From Reticulascus tulasneorum (Eukaryota > Ascomycota > Sordariomycetes > Glomerellales > Reticulascaceae), in assembly GCA_001557505.1 (NCBI GenBank), contig LSAX01000006.1, positions 1,054,001-1,118,000 on the forward strand: DNA of 64,000 nucleotides, in the 5' to 3' direction. The position numbers and the translations under genes are program-made. The notes under the pieces were generated by a model that was not told the DNA's origin, made no database searches, and saw only the letters and a program-made list of their open reading frames with translations. Positions 1 to 11,233 of the stretch are shown piece by piece. Within the stretch, counting starts at the first letter, position 1; each line of letters begins with the position of its first letter.

Positions 1-2949
1 GCATTCTTGCTTGCGGCAGCATACGCAATACAACAATTATTTTGTTCGGGCAAATCAGAGCCGGGTTTGGATTTTTGGCTTGTGATAGCGAAGGCAGAGT
101 TGCAACCGTTTGATTCAGATACACTGCCCGCTGCTGCAACATGATATCAAATGAGCTGCTGGGGTGACAAATGCTCGTGCCGTTGCGCAGTTGATGCCGT
201 CCCCTATTCCACAGCAGGCACCCCGCAGTCGGCTGCCCGCCCATGTCCCACCAAGCGGATCGTAAAAAACAGTGCCGCTTAACGTAACTGCTAGCAGATG
301 CAGGCAACTCCGAAGTCGAGAAGTATTCTAGTGATTCAGCAGAGATTCACTAAAATATCCACTCTAATATTCCTATGAATAGCTACTTGAATGCCTTGAT
401 AATTCCCTATATACTCACTGCAGTATTCACTGCAATATTCGCTGCAATACTCACTGCAATACTCGCTGTAATATGTACTGCAATATTCACTCGAACACGT
501 CGGTTAATAGCATTTGAATATCCAAGTGCTAAAGCGGCGTGAGCGGTTCTGGATTTCACAAAGATGCGCCTGCCCATCCATGTCCTGCTGGATCTTAATT
601 CGCTAAGTAAGGGTTTGACTGCTTTGGGACAGGGATTGCAAGAGGAGATGCACGCAAAGTGTGGCTTGACGAAAATCTGTCATCCCATCGCTGATCTCCG
701 GTTCGGCTCCTCAAATCAAGTGATCGACTTTCGGATCGCCGCCCGTGATTGGACTCGCTTGCCAGGTTAAAACTTGAATTGCACCAGCCACAGCGTGACA
801 CCTGATGAGCTGCGAAAGCTTGCCTTTCGTACTCTATTGGGAGGCGAAGGGACGCCAAACCGGGCCCAAAAGAATTCGTAATCGGCACTCTACTAACTCA
901 GCTCCTATTGTCGGGCGACCCTCGTCTGGCTGACGTATTCGCAGCTTGAACGGGCAGGAAACTCGGCAAAGTCGCAGCGTCGCAAAGAGGTACGGCTGCC
1001 TCCGAATACCACCCTGTCTCGGGCACTGCGGACTCGGGACGCCACCAAAGCCAACCTCGGCTTGGTGGCGGAATTCTGGCCCGACCTGGATTCCTCGCAA
1101 TCCCCGTGCCCGAAACCTACGCTGTGGACTACTGTACGTAACTTGCGATGCGAAGGTTCAGCAATCGTGGATTGTGCATTTGCTAGATGGACACCCCATC
1201 CCGAGGAGCAGGATTCCGCATCGTTCAGGGCTGGGGCGGCTATCTCAAACATCCAGCGACCGCCTTTCGTGGCCCTCCACAAGCGACAAGATCCTCCTCT
1301 CACGTCGTCGGACGAAGCGCCTGCGTTCGTTTCAGAAACCGCAGAGCAACGCTCTAAGCCCCCGACCCGCGGAGGAACCAACGCGTTATTCTCCTTCCCC
1401 AGATTTTCTCTAGCCCTCGCAGCTCATTTCCATAGAGTCCTCGAGTCACAGAGTCATTTCGCTACCCCCCTGCGCACGGCTCACGGCGTCTACGAAGCAG
1501 CACGTTTCTGCGCTGGAAATAACCTTACCCCTGGCAGAAATCATCCGTGCGGCGTCTAAAGAAGGATCGGGATCCGCACTTACCGCTGCAGGTTTGCCCT
1601 TGTAGCCCGTCTGATTGGCCTGTGTTGCCGCACTTCCCATATTAACCCCAGAAAATCGCACCCCGTTCAATTGAACTCTCAGTGTCCTCAGCTTCGTGGT
1701 AGGATAAACTCAGCTAATGCAGCGGCTGCTGGAACATCCGTCTGCAGGGCGGGAAGCTTGATTCAATTTACTCAAAAAGTTTGATTGCGGGTTTTGCGGG
1801 GGATGGCTTGAAACTTTCCCAATGTGTCGGGACGGGTTGGCGGCATGCAAGCGCAGCTCTGCAGCTGCCTATGGGCTCGGCTGGGCTGGTCTGGGCAAAA
1901 ATAGGTCATGGAGGTAGGCTCTTTGCGGCGGTTCGCTGGGCTGCGGGTGTTGGCATTTCCGTGGATGGCAGCGGGAAGGGGTGATTATTTTAGACTTTCC
2001 CTTGCTTGCTAACGCCCCGTTTGCAGCGTTCGCCAATTTGGGTATGAGCATGCAGGATTCTACTCGTGCATATCCTGGAACGGAGCGCTTACTGAGGAAG
2101 ATGACGCCCTAGACCCCAATCTCACGGGCTGGAGTTTCGGACATCAGGTTCGTGGTTCGCGGAATGCATGTGCGTCGGGGGAACCAACAAGGCTGGGAAT
2201 GGCTGGCGCAAGTGGCCGAAGGCTGAGAAAACGACACGCCATGCAATGGAATGCCGGTTGCTATAGGTATTCACTGCTACCCACGGCTGCTTGTCTTGTG
2301 ACGCGAAACACATCAGCCGAAGCGCGTAACCTCTACAGATTAAACATCACGAGAATAGGATCTTGGATACCACGTTGACATCAAAATTTTAGTAGCACAG
2401 AAATAACATCACCCAAAGTATGCCAAACGTTTCTTTGAGTACCTTGACCCTGTCCTACCGGGTCAACCGTGTGCATCATTTACTCTTTACATTAATTTTT
2501 GCGACAAAGGAAATAAGGTGACGTCTCTGCAACAAGCAATGCCTTTCCCGTTCTCGCCAACCCCTACTCCACCCGGGAGACACAATCGCTCGGCGATTGC
2601 CACGTCGGACAGCCATCTCAATGTTCCTGAAAACCAAGGCTCGAAAGATAACAAGGGCAGAGACGTAGGCGAGAAACGATAGGGAGTTCAAGACACAAGC
2701 TAAGGAGACGTGGAGCAAATGCAAGCACTCCTGTCACACCTCGCTGTAATTCCCGGTGATTGGTGGTGTAGTGGTTATTTCGGGCACATGGCGATCTGAT
2801 TGCCATGGCGCCCCAGATGGAAACCCAACAGTATCCTGAAAGCATTGGGGTAAAGGCTCGGAATAAAGCAATGTTCCCCCCATATGCTATTGGTACATCG
2901 CGCATGCAATGTATGCTTCCCTGCATCCGCAGACAACGCGAGACTTTTC
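1..2949. other. Stretch without a supported gene
   Basis: Apart from the minisatellite, I see no family-recognisable reading frame here. The open frames (the longest about 165 codons, between 905 and 1559) overlap on both strands and have random-looking composition. A short minus frame at 1446-1670 has a GTAAGT-like donor inside it and could be a piece of a small unrecognised gene, but I cannot assemble it. The last few hundred bases probably include the 3' UTR of the CDK1 gene that ends at 2950. Confidence 0.5.
417..488. repeat. 12-bp minisatellite, six units
   Basis: Six consecutive 12-bp units of the form RCTGYARTAYTC, starting with actgcagtattc, differ by one to three bases each. The flank from about 330 contains looser versions (attcac, atattc). 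It lies in non-coding DNA near the window edge. A diverged, inverted echo of the same word occurs near 19221. The period is read directly from the sequence; no function is apparent. Confidence 0.85.
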
Positions 2950-4097
2950 TTAGTGGTAGTAACCATTGGTACGCGGCTGGGCTTGTTGTTGGTGTGGGTA
3001 ATCTTCGAAGTAAGGGTGGTTGCACGCCTGCTTCGCCGAGATGCGGCTTGCCGGATCGTACACCAGCAGCATCTCCAGCAGTTCCAGTCCAACATCATCC
3101 AGATTCGTGCACAGAGACAGAGACGTGTCTCGGATCCATTTCGGGAATGAGCTCTTAAAGTCGGGGTACGAGGTGACGCCAGGCCAGACCTCTTCGCTCG
3201 GGGTCCCAAGAGCGCTGGACAGATTGTAAGCGCCTACCACTACGCTATTGATAGTCACGGAGTAAAGGACTTACCGGAAGATCTTAAAGATCTCGTCAAT
3301 TTCCGAGTCGCCAGGGAAGAGCGGCTTGCGGGTGCACATCTCGGCAAAGATGCAGCCAACCGACCAGGTATCCACACCCGTAGAGTATTGTCTGCCACCG
3401 AGCAAGATCTCAGGAGCACGATACCAAAGTGTGACGACCTCGTGGGTATACGTCCGAAGGGGGACGCCAAAAGCACGCGCAAGTCCAAAATCAGCAAGCT
3501 TCAGGTTACCCTCTTTGCTGATGAGGAGATTCTGCGGCTTGAGGTCGCGATGTAGAACCCGATGGGAATGGCAGTACTTGACACCATCGCAGAGCTGCCA
3601 CATCCACTTCTGGATTACTGTGTGATCGAGACCCAGGTGAGCCAACGTGTCGGAACTGCCCTCGGGGAGAGCCTTGCCACGGCCGCCGTCCTTGACTGGA
3701 AGTGACTCCATGTATTTCTTAAGGTCGAGATCCAGGAACTCGCAGACGAGATAGAGTTTATGTCCATCGGCGTGCACTATATTAAGGAGCCGCACGATGT
3801 TAGGGTCTCGCATCTCTTTGAGGAGGGAGATTTCGCGGATTGCGGTGCTGGGCACGCCCTCGTCCTCTGCTTCCAGGCGGATCTTCTTCAACGCTACTAT
3901 GCGCCCGCCATTGGCGAGGTCTCGGGCCTTGTAGACGACGCCGTAGGTGCCTGAAGAATTGGTAGAAGTCAGTATGTTGTCGCGGAGGGAGGGCACCGTG
4001 GCCCTGCGGTGGAATGGGACATGAATCGCATGAGTCGTGGAAAGGGATGAACCAACATACCTTCACCGATCTTCTCGAGCTTCTGGTAATTCTCCAT
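2950..4097 (-). CDS. cdc2: Cyclin-dependent kinase CDK1/Cdc2 (Cdc28) homologue
   Basis: This is the cell-cycle serine/threonine kinase that drives G1/S and G2/M with cyclin partners in the nucleus and cytoplasm. Three exons are inferred on the minus strand: 4097-4061, 3950-3275 and 3214-2950, giving about 325 residues, near the size of fungal Cdc2. The protein starts [13 protein letters not shown]. It has the glycine loop with the inhibitory Thr-Tyr pair ([11 protein letters not shown]), an exact PSTAIRE cyclin-binding helix, the catalytic [14 protein letters not shown], and a T-loop Thr before [17 protein letters not shown]. The C-terminal [11 protein letters not shown] and [11 protein letters not shown] motifs are typical of CDK1. 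Exon 1 is only 37 nt, so the start depends on the phase-matched GTATGT/TTCAG intron. An 18-residue insert in the segment after ESLPVKD, relative to yeast and animal CDK1, is common in filamentous fungi to my knowledge. The gene is divergent from the AlkB-like gene. Confidence 0.95.
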
Positions 4098-4750
4098 GAT
4101 GTCGGGGCCGTTTGGGTTAATGAGGCCGTAATGAATGTAGGGAATGAACGTGAAGCGGCTGCAAGTCTCGGAATCGGCAGGGAAGGTTGAGGTCGTTTGT
4201 GGTGATGTGATGGTGGGTGGTGTTGCAGGAGAGCTGGCCGAAGACGCGGGGCAGGGGATGAAGGAATTCGAGAATCCCAAGCAGTAAAAAAGAGAAAGTC
4301 AGAATGGGATGCCGTGGGAGCCTTTACAACAATATCTCCATGGAAAAGGTCTTAAACCTTCTTGAGGCCTGGAAGGAGAATCTACGGACAAGGTTTTGCC
4401 GTGGTGTTGTGATCTCAAATTTGCCAATTCGTCGTTGTTGTTTACTCGCCTCCAGGGGAAAACAAGGCGCGACCTGATAGATTCATTCATTGGCGTAGAT
4501 GAGGTCGCGTTGTGGCGTCGTGTTCCTTATCGATAAGCCCACCCCTGATAATTGCACGGCGGGGTAATTTTTGCTCATCCCACATTTCCCGATCGACTTG
4601 CGGGCAGGATCTCGCAGAACAGAACTATGGCAATATTACACGATATTGATAGCTAGATACGGACAGAAAACTAGTCATCAGCCACCCTGTGTCTATAGAA
4701 GTTGTTGTACCGAGGTTCTCGTCCATCCTGGCTTGACACGGTATCTCAGT
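4098..4750. other. Shared 5' region between divergent CDK1 and AlkB-like genes
   Basis: About 650 bp separate the start codons of the two divergent genes, so it holds both 5' UTRs and promoters. The minus-strand frame upstream of the CDK1 start remains open (Pro/Ser/Thr-rich) but looks like leader sequence, not coding. I see no clear TATA box or repeated motif. Confidence 0.6.
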
Positions 4751-5846
4751 ATGACTGTGGACCTAGCTGAGCTTGATGCTCATGAACAGCCATCTGAACA
4801 GTTACGAGCGCTTTGGAAGGGTTTCTCCAGAGCAGAACACGATGCACTCCTGAAAAGCCCTGACGTTGACGATCCGAGGTCTGCTGAACAAGCAAAAGAG
4901 TTTCGCGTTGCGGGAAAGATACCTTCTGAGCGAATCACCAGTGCATTCTCTCGCGTCGGTCATCCTGCCGACGCTTCACCAATAGAAGACGCCCCGATCC
5001 TCTATCATCCCTTGATACCAGGTCTGGCTCTGCCTATGTTTTTTCACATAACAGCATTACTAACAAAGTCAAGGCTTGCTCATTGTGCCGAATCTTGTGC
5101 CACCAGATGTCCAAAAGACTCTACTGTCCCGGATGATCCATCGAGATCTTAGTGTTCCAGGTCACCAGACAAATCTACACCTGCATTATACGTTACCGTA
5201 CCCAGAGCTCCAAGACTCCGGGGACAAATCAGATTCATTCTTTACGTATCCCCGAGACTCACCAGTGCGGTTTACACCAAAAGATCCTTCAGTCCACAAA
5301 CCTCTATCCATCCAGCAGGTCATGGAACGCCGACTGCACTGGGTTACCCTCGGCGGACAGTATGATTGGACTAACCGCATATACCCTGGAGAGCTGCCCC
5401 CTCAGTTTCCGCCGGATATCGCTGGCTTTCTGCAGGATCTCTTCCCAGCTACCCTCGCTCAGGCTGCCATCGTGAACTTTTACACGCCAGGAGACACCAT
5501 GATGATGCATCGGGATGTCAGCGAGGAAACAGACAAGGGCTTGGTCAGCCTGAGTTTTGGTTGCGATGGTCTATTCATGATTACGCCGAACGATATTGGG
5601 AAGATCTCCAAGGAGGAGGACATGCCAAATGGAAAACACTACCTACTGCTACGCATTCGTTCCGGGGATGCTATATATATGACTGAAGATTCCCGATTCG
5701 CATGGCATGGTGTACCAAAGGTACTTAAAGGAACGTGTCCCGACTATCTGGCAGACTGGCCAGCTGAAGACGGAAAATACGAGGAGTGGCAAGGTTGGAT
5801 GAAGAGCAAGAGAATCAATCTCAATGTTAGACAGATGAGAGATTGA
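4751..5846 (+). CDS. AlkB-family Fe(II)/2-oxoglutarate dioxygenase (ALKBH1-like)
   Basis: Predicted nucleic-acid demethylase that oxidises alkyl groups on bases using Fe(II) and 2-oxoglutarate. Two exons, 4751-5021 and 5074-5846, encode about 347 residues. The intron has an unusual GTCTGG donor, a perfect CTAAC branch site and a CAAG acceptor, and it restores frame to GLLIVPNLVPPDVQ. The C-terminal half carries the AlkB fold signature. NFYTPGDTMMMHRDVSEE supplies the HxD iron ligands, FAWHGVPKV supplies the second His, and RINLNVR is the RxNxxxR 2-oxoglutarate/substrate motif near the C-terminus. The N-terminal 90 residues are less conserved. The overall architecture matches fungal ALKBH1-type proteins; whether it acts on tRNA or DNA cannot be told from sequence. 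An upstream in-frame ATG at 4571 exists but was not chosen because the 4751 start fits the family better. Confidence 0.88.
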
Positions 5847-6700
5847 CGGCCCTTCTACATTAACATCACTCATGTTGCATTCGGAGGACTTATGACGACA
5901 TCATAGGTCTATCTCTCCATGGGATCTACCTTGGACAACTCGAAAGCCCTTCTCACCACTTCCCATTTAAGCAACACGCACCTCCGAGAACGTTTCTTCA
6001 AGTTCGGTGGCCAAAAGACGAGCCACAATGCTTCCTGATTGCAAGCGTCGCCGAGATGTACTAAACTGCTGCCGTGGTTATTCATTGAGCATAGGGAAAC
6101 ATTGATCCAACGGGCATCAACATGCTGGGATTGATAAATACCAGACTGCACGGCCTGGGTTAAACTTCAAACCAAACGCATCCACGGTGTTCCGTTCTTG
6201 TTAGTTTCATGAGAGAGCGTCAGACTTTGTCATGATACGCCAAAAACCGAAAGATACCATTCCTCTGATACTCTATGTTGTATTTGTTTAGGAGCCTGAT
6301 TCTTGACGATGATGTGATTTTGTAGCTCAGGCACAAGCCAGATACATGCGATCATCGTCGTTAGCTCTCCAGATTTATCAAACTATCAAACATAGGCTGC
6401 TGTAGATGTACCTGAGATACTTCGCCTTCCGCTAGCGAACTAGGCGTAAATTGGCGTCAGGTATTGAGCCTTCGATATGGTACTTGAATCGCTTTAGGCG
6501 TTCTCATAGGCAGATTTCGGTGGCTTGTGTGCAGCTGAAAAGAAAGATGTAGCCTTGTGGAGAATATTGCCGACCACTATGTACAAGAAGCCACCGTTGT
6601 CCAGGATTCTCTATGAAGCTTCGACCACAAAAATTCATCAAGAGAATCAAGCATAGCAAATCATTTCGCCGATTATCACGTTGTGTGGTCCAGTGACACG
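5847..6700. other. Intergenic, no supported gene
   Basis: Contains only short overlapping frames, the longest about 80 codons on the minus strand at 5909-6151, which resembles nothing I know. It is likely the 3' UTR of the AlkB-like gene plus the promoter of the next gene. Confidence 0.5.
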
Positions 6701-8329
6701 ATGGACCCGATCTCAGCAATCGGCGCGGCTGGGGCTGTCGCCAATCTGGTCGACCTCATCGTCAAGGCTACGAGTAAACTATACGAGATTTACGGCGCAT
6801 GGAAAGAAGCAGACCTCACGTACATCAACATAATCGCTCAACTGACGGCGATGAAGGCAGCGTTGAAGAAGATTCAGGAATGGACAAACCTGGACCTAAC
6901 GGAGACGCCAGCGTTTCAACTCGTCATGGATCTAGATGTCTGTGTAACTTGTTGCATGTCACTCGTCTCCAGACTGGACTCGGCGACGGAAGGCATACTG
7001 CCTTTGAAAGATGGAAAACTTGACTCGGCAGGCAAGCGAAAGCTCGCGTTTGGAAGGAAGAACTTGGAAAAATTACTGGACATGTTGGCTCGTCAGTCGG
7101 CCGCTCTCACTCTGCTCTTGACTGCTTGTAACTGGTGAGTTATGATTTGACTCCCAACGGCTATTGAGAGCTGGCTCCTAACCCTATACAGTATGTCTTC
7201 GGCTGAGCAACGTAAGATGCTGGAACATTCAAGTCACAGAAAGGTGATTATGGGGGTCTCTAAGGACTCTGCATCTTTACTGGTACATCGCGATGCGGCC
7301 TCGATGACTACACGCATGACAGATACCCTTTCAAAACTTTCCTACGTCTTCGCATTTGATGGGGAACTCTTCGGCTCAAGCGTGTACCAGCGTGTGTTCC
7401 GCGGGTCTGTGAAGCAGTCCCTTCGCCAGCAGCCAAATGGCAACCGGCCATGGACAGTCCGGAAAACGATTGGAACCAAGTAAGTAGATTCAACGTATTC
7501 TTTGGATCATCTAACAACCAGCCATGTTCCATCCCTCCACTTTTAATTTCAGGTAACCGGCTACTACGGTTATTTGCTCGTTGCGGCCCTGAAGTTTCAC
7601 GATCCAAGGCACGCAGGCAGTGTGGTCGCATGGAGGGACCAGATCGTTAAGATGCCTTGGATGATACTCGGGGATCGGCCTCTCATAGGAGATTATCCAT
7701 TTACGGATCCTACGTTGATGATCCGCGAACAGTCAGTCCTCCCCTAACAATAAGTATTGAGAAATTGATCTGACAAAATACTACTACAGTTTCAAAGATA
7801 ATTATGAGCGTAGACAGGACTCGAGCTACATTCCAACTGTGGAAGATGCTCTCCTTTACTTGGCGTGGCACTCTCATGGGTGTCCCACATCACACCATTT
7901 CTATGACTATCCCTTCCAGATTGAAGTAACAACGCGACATGTCGAAGCTGCGGTCGGAACCATAGTTGTTCCCAGGATTCTGATGCGCCAGGATTGGTGG
8001 ATTCGTCTGGATCAAAGCTCAGAAACTCATCGCCGCTCGGTGGCGAAGAATCTTACTGGGCATCTACCAACTGACTTAAACCTCCCTGTTGTTCTATTGA
8101 TACCTGACTTTTCAACTATGACTTCACGTATCACCCGCAACATGTATTCACTCTTACAGAGCAGAGATTTAGACAAAAGCATCTTGGAACTTATACAGCA
8201 ATACACCGGCTTCAAGGATGTATATGTGCACATCGTCGACTTTCGGTATCTGTCCGATCTGAAGCCTTTAATCGCTACTCTAAAGGGGTTAGTAGCCAAA
8301 TTCGAACTCGAAAAAGTCGTGGCCACTTA
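6701..8329 (+). CDS. Protein with HeLo/STAND-type N-terminal domain and unknown C-terminal domain, possibly broken
   Basis: The start MDPISAIGAAGAVANLVDLIVKAT and the helical region after it (to about residue 145) match the N-terminal domain type found on fungal NLR/STAND and G-alpha-like proteins (HeLo-like class). Exon 1 is 6701-7134 and exon 2 begins at 7192. Exon 2 carries a segment (SSVYQRVFRGSVKQSLR) seen in those protein families. The next coding block, 7553-7731 then 7790-8329, is cleanly open (TGYYGYLLVAALKFHDPRH onward) and ends in a domain I do not recognise. The join between exon 2 and 7553 is problematic. The best donor (GTAAGT at 7480) with the best acceptor (7552) gives an immediate stop. 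An in-frame join needs a weak GTCCGG donor at 7457 or an acceptor at 7608. The gene may be a pseudogene or have an unusual intron. The last intron uses GTCAGT. Confidence 0.6.
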
Positions 8330-8945
8330 GGTGGTTAATATATCAGTCAAGTCACCGAAGGTCGAAGTCTCTTTTCCGTGACACAGCCAAAAACAGCGAT
8401 CCAACAATGGGAAGACGGCCTGATGAGAGCTTCGAGAATCGACTCCTTGAAAGCTGTGACCACACTCGCTGAAGAGCCAAAGTCTAGTTATCCGTACCAC
8501 AAAATGACAAGAAGGATCCTGGAATAATGTCAGGTCTCAATTGAAAGACCACGATGAGAGCCTCCTGGGCATACACGTGCAACAAGTTTGCCACACTCAA
8601 GCTGCCGGTTTCTCTTGGTCCTCATTCACAGGACCTGCATCTGGTGCAGATATCTGGTGGCTCTATTCGTTATGAAGTTGGATGGAGTCTCAGGTCCTAG
8701 GTGCAGTTGGGGCAGAGGAGCTAGCTCATGGCACAGTTTCTGATGGATAACGGGACCAACAAAGGGTTAAGAAAGTTCAATGGACAGTCATGCTCACATC
8801 CAGTCTGAATAAACGTGCAATTCGGAATGAGGATGGGCGTGGCATCTATTTGCGCATGCGTCTACGTCACTTTCGAGTAGAAGGTCTATCGCTTGCTACC
8901 ATTCAATCTGGCTTTCTACCAACTGATGTCAAGCCACATCAAGTC
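8330..8945. other. Intergenic between convergent genes
   Basis: About 600 bp lie between two convergent stop codons. Only short frames are present. It probably holds the two 3' UTRs; nothing else is visible. Confidence 0.55.
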
Positions 8946-11233
8946 TCAACCCCGAGCTTTTATCAAATCCGCAGCCTATTCCTGTTAGCACAATTCGTTT
9001 GTCGCATCTCAAACAGGAACAAAACACTCACCTTCTCAGCAAGGGCAAACACAGGCTGTTGCGTGTATGCGCCAGGCAAATCAGGAATGACGCTCGCGTC
9101 CACGACACTCAGTCCTTCGACTCCATACACCAAAAGCTGCTGATCAACCACTCCACCAAGCTCCCTCGGCAACATCGCCGCCGTTCCCACGGGGTGGAAC
9201 GTTGTTGGGCTAACCGACGCCCGAATCGCCACTTCGATCTCGGCATTCGTGGTAAGATTGGCTCCAGGACGAGTCTCGACGGGTCTAAACGAAGCAAGGC
9301 TCGTGTTCAGGAAGTAGCGGCGTGTGAAACGCGTGAACTCGACCAGCACGTCGATATCCGCCGGGTTGGTGAGGGCGCGGTAGTCGACAATGGGCTCCTT
9401 GAAGTAAGGATCTGTGCGGTCAATTTCGATGACGCCACGGGAAAGGGGATGTAGGTAGACGATGGCGCCTTCTTGGGTTGACCCGCGGAGGAACAGGTTG
9501 TAGAATGCCGCGCCGGGAGAGCGGAGGGCAGCAGCGAGGGCTTTCTTCTGCGCGGCGTAGCCCGCCACGACTGTAGCATCTGCTCCGACGGGGAGGTAGG
9601 CGGCCGGGTCTTGGGCTTCGTAGCGGGCGGCGATATCTTCAAAAGCGCCAGGGGCAATGACAGGAAAGGGGAAGAAGGAGCCGCAGTTTCCGGATGCGAT
9701 TGTCAATGGTCCTGAGCAGTCTGTTAGAGGCCATAGAAGGCTACTATATCTTCAGACAATGCAAGACTCACCTGTTCTATTTGCGGTGAACTCCGCCTGG
9801 GCTTCCGCGATGAAAGTCTGGTTTGACTGGAGATCGACCGGGTCAGGGTTGATAGTGAAGTTTCTGACTGCATTGACTTGTAAGCAGACCGGCCACACCA
9901 ACTCTGTATCGACACTTACACTCGAAAGAAGCACCGCCGTTGACAGGGTGGTCCTGGAAGTTCTGCCCTACACCTGGCAAATCAACCACGACCTCGATGC
10001 CCGCAGCCTCCAGCAGCTTCTTGGGACCAATGCCGCTGGCTTGTAGCAGCTGAGGGGTGTGGATTGTGCCGGTAGACACTATAATCTCCTTCCTGGCTTT
10101 CACCGTTTGCGCAGCAGTTGCGTTCGTCGCCTTCGCGGAAACAAAGCTGACGCCAATAGCTGTTTTGCCATCAAATAGAACCTTGAGGACCTTCTGGCCG
10201 GTTATGGTCTCATAATTGTCACGATAGATTCTGTCGTAATGACCAGTTCTCGAGAAGGAGCGAGTTGCTGATGTTGGCTCCGCGGACGTGGGGTACCAGA
10301 ACGCGCCAGGGTCGCCGGCTCCGGAGTCGACCGGAAACTTGACTCCTTCAATCTCTCCAAAGGCATCCATTTCGATCTCTGCCAATTCAGTTAGCGAGTA
10401 GTCTTTGGCACTGGTCGTGCCTGCATACTCAGCATTGGCCACGTGAAAGTCGGGAACGAAGCGTGAACGCCTGATGTATTTCCCCAGTAGCTCTCGTCAT
10501 ACTTGATATCGAATTCTTCGGCAAGCGCCTGGTTGGGCGGGTGGAAGTTCCAAGCCTGCACTCCGGTATTAGCTTTGCTATTTGCGAATTCGCGCTACGA
10601 AAGGCAACTTTGGTTTACCTTCTTGAAGTATGGCAGCAAGCCATCCCAACTCCAGCCCGAGGGGCTACTGAAGTATGACCCCCATCGGTCGTAGTCCTCT
10701 TTTTGCCCCCGGTGAACTTGCAGGCCGTTGACGCCAGAAGAACCTCCGAGCATGACCCCACCTACAACGGTTGTGGTCCTGTTGTTGAGGTTGACTTGCG
10801 GAACGGAAGGGAAACTGAAGATGTGCGATCGGTTGTTGAAGGAGACAGCCCCTCCAGCAATAGTCTGGACCGAACTGGAGTTGTCTGTGACCTGTAAGCG
10901 TATGATTTCCACAAAAATGGATCCGTCTCTTCATACCGAATAGACCAAGCTCGATTACGAGAACAGTATCTATAAGGAACTTAGCGTCAACTAAGACTCC
11001 CAATTGCGCAGAATCTTCAACGTACACCCTCCACTCTCAGTGAGGCGGTCGGCCACCGTCAGGCCGGCGGTACCTCCTCCAACAATGATGTAGTCATACT
11101 CAGCTTTAACTTGCTCGGCTCGCGCAAGGATCTTGGAGTGGGAGACAGATTGAGGCATGGCGTACGACCCGGCAGCACTTATCGCCAGGCCGACCACCAA
11201 GGCTGACAGAGAGCAGGACTTCGCCATGGTCAC
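8946..11233 (-). CDS. Secreted FAD-dependent GMC oxidoreductase (AA3 type)
   Basis: Glucose-methanol-choline family flavoenzyme, predicted secreted. The eight inferred exons (minus) are 11233-11026, 10969-10937, 10884-10619, 10555-10429, 10378-9920, 9867-9772, 9711-9032 and 8975-8946. All phases match and give about 632 residues. A signal peptide (MAKSCSLSALVVGLAISAAGSYA) is followed by the dinucleotide-binding DYIIVGGGTAGLTVADRL, the GGSSGVNG FAD signature, the second signature around IIVSTGTIHTPQLLQASGIG, and the C-terminal HPVGTAAMLP containing the first catalytic His. The position of the usual second catalytic His/Asn reads PGAYTQQPVF, so Tyr appears to replace it. The final exon is only 30 nt and adds AADLIKARG. 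Aryl-alcohol oxidase, glucose oxidase-like and versicolorin-B-synthase-like roles are all possible; the substrate cannot be assigned. A second ATG at 11227 is an alternative start. Confidence 0.9.

Noticed and set aside
905..1559. Overlapping 150-165-codon frames on both strands
   Set aside because: Three frames overlap with similar length and no motifs, as expected by chance in GC-balanced DNA.
2760..2830. tRNA-like text: tggtggtgtagtggttat resembles the D-arm/A-box of a tRNA-Val
   Set aside because: No anticodon arm, no B-box (GGTTCGANTCC) and no acceptor stem follow, so at most a fragment.
4571..4750. Upstream ATG extension of the AlkB-like protein
   Set aside because: It would add 60 residues unlike the family; the later ATG gives the usual length.
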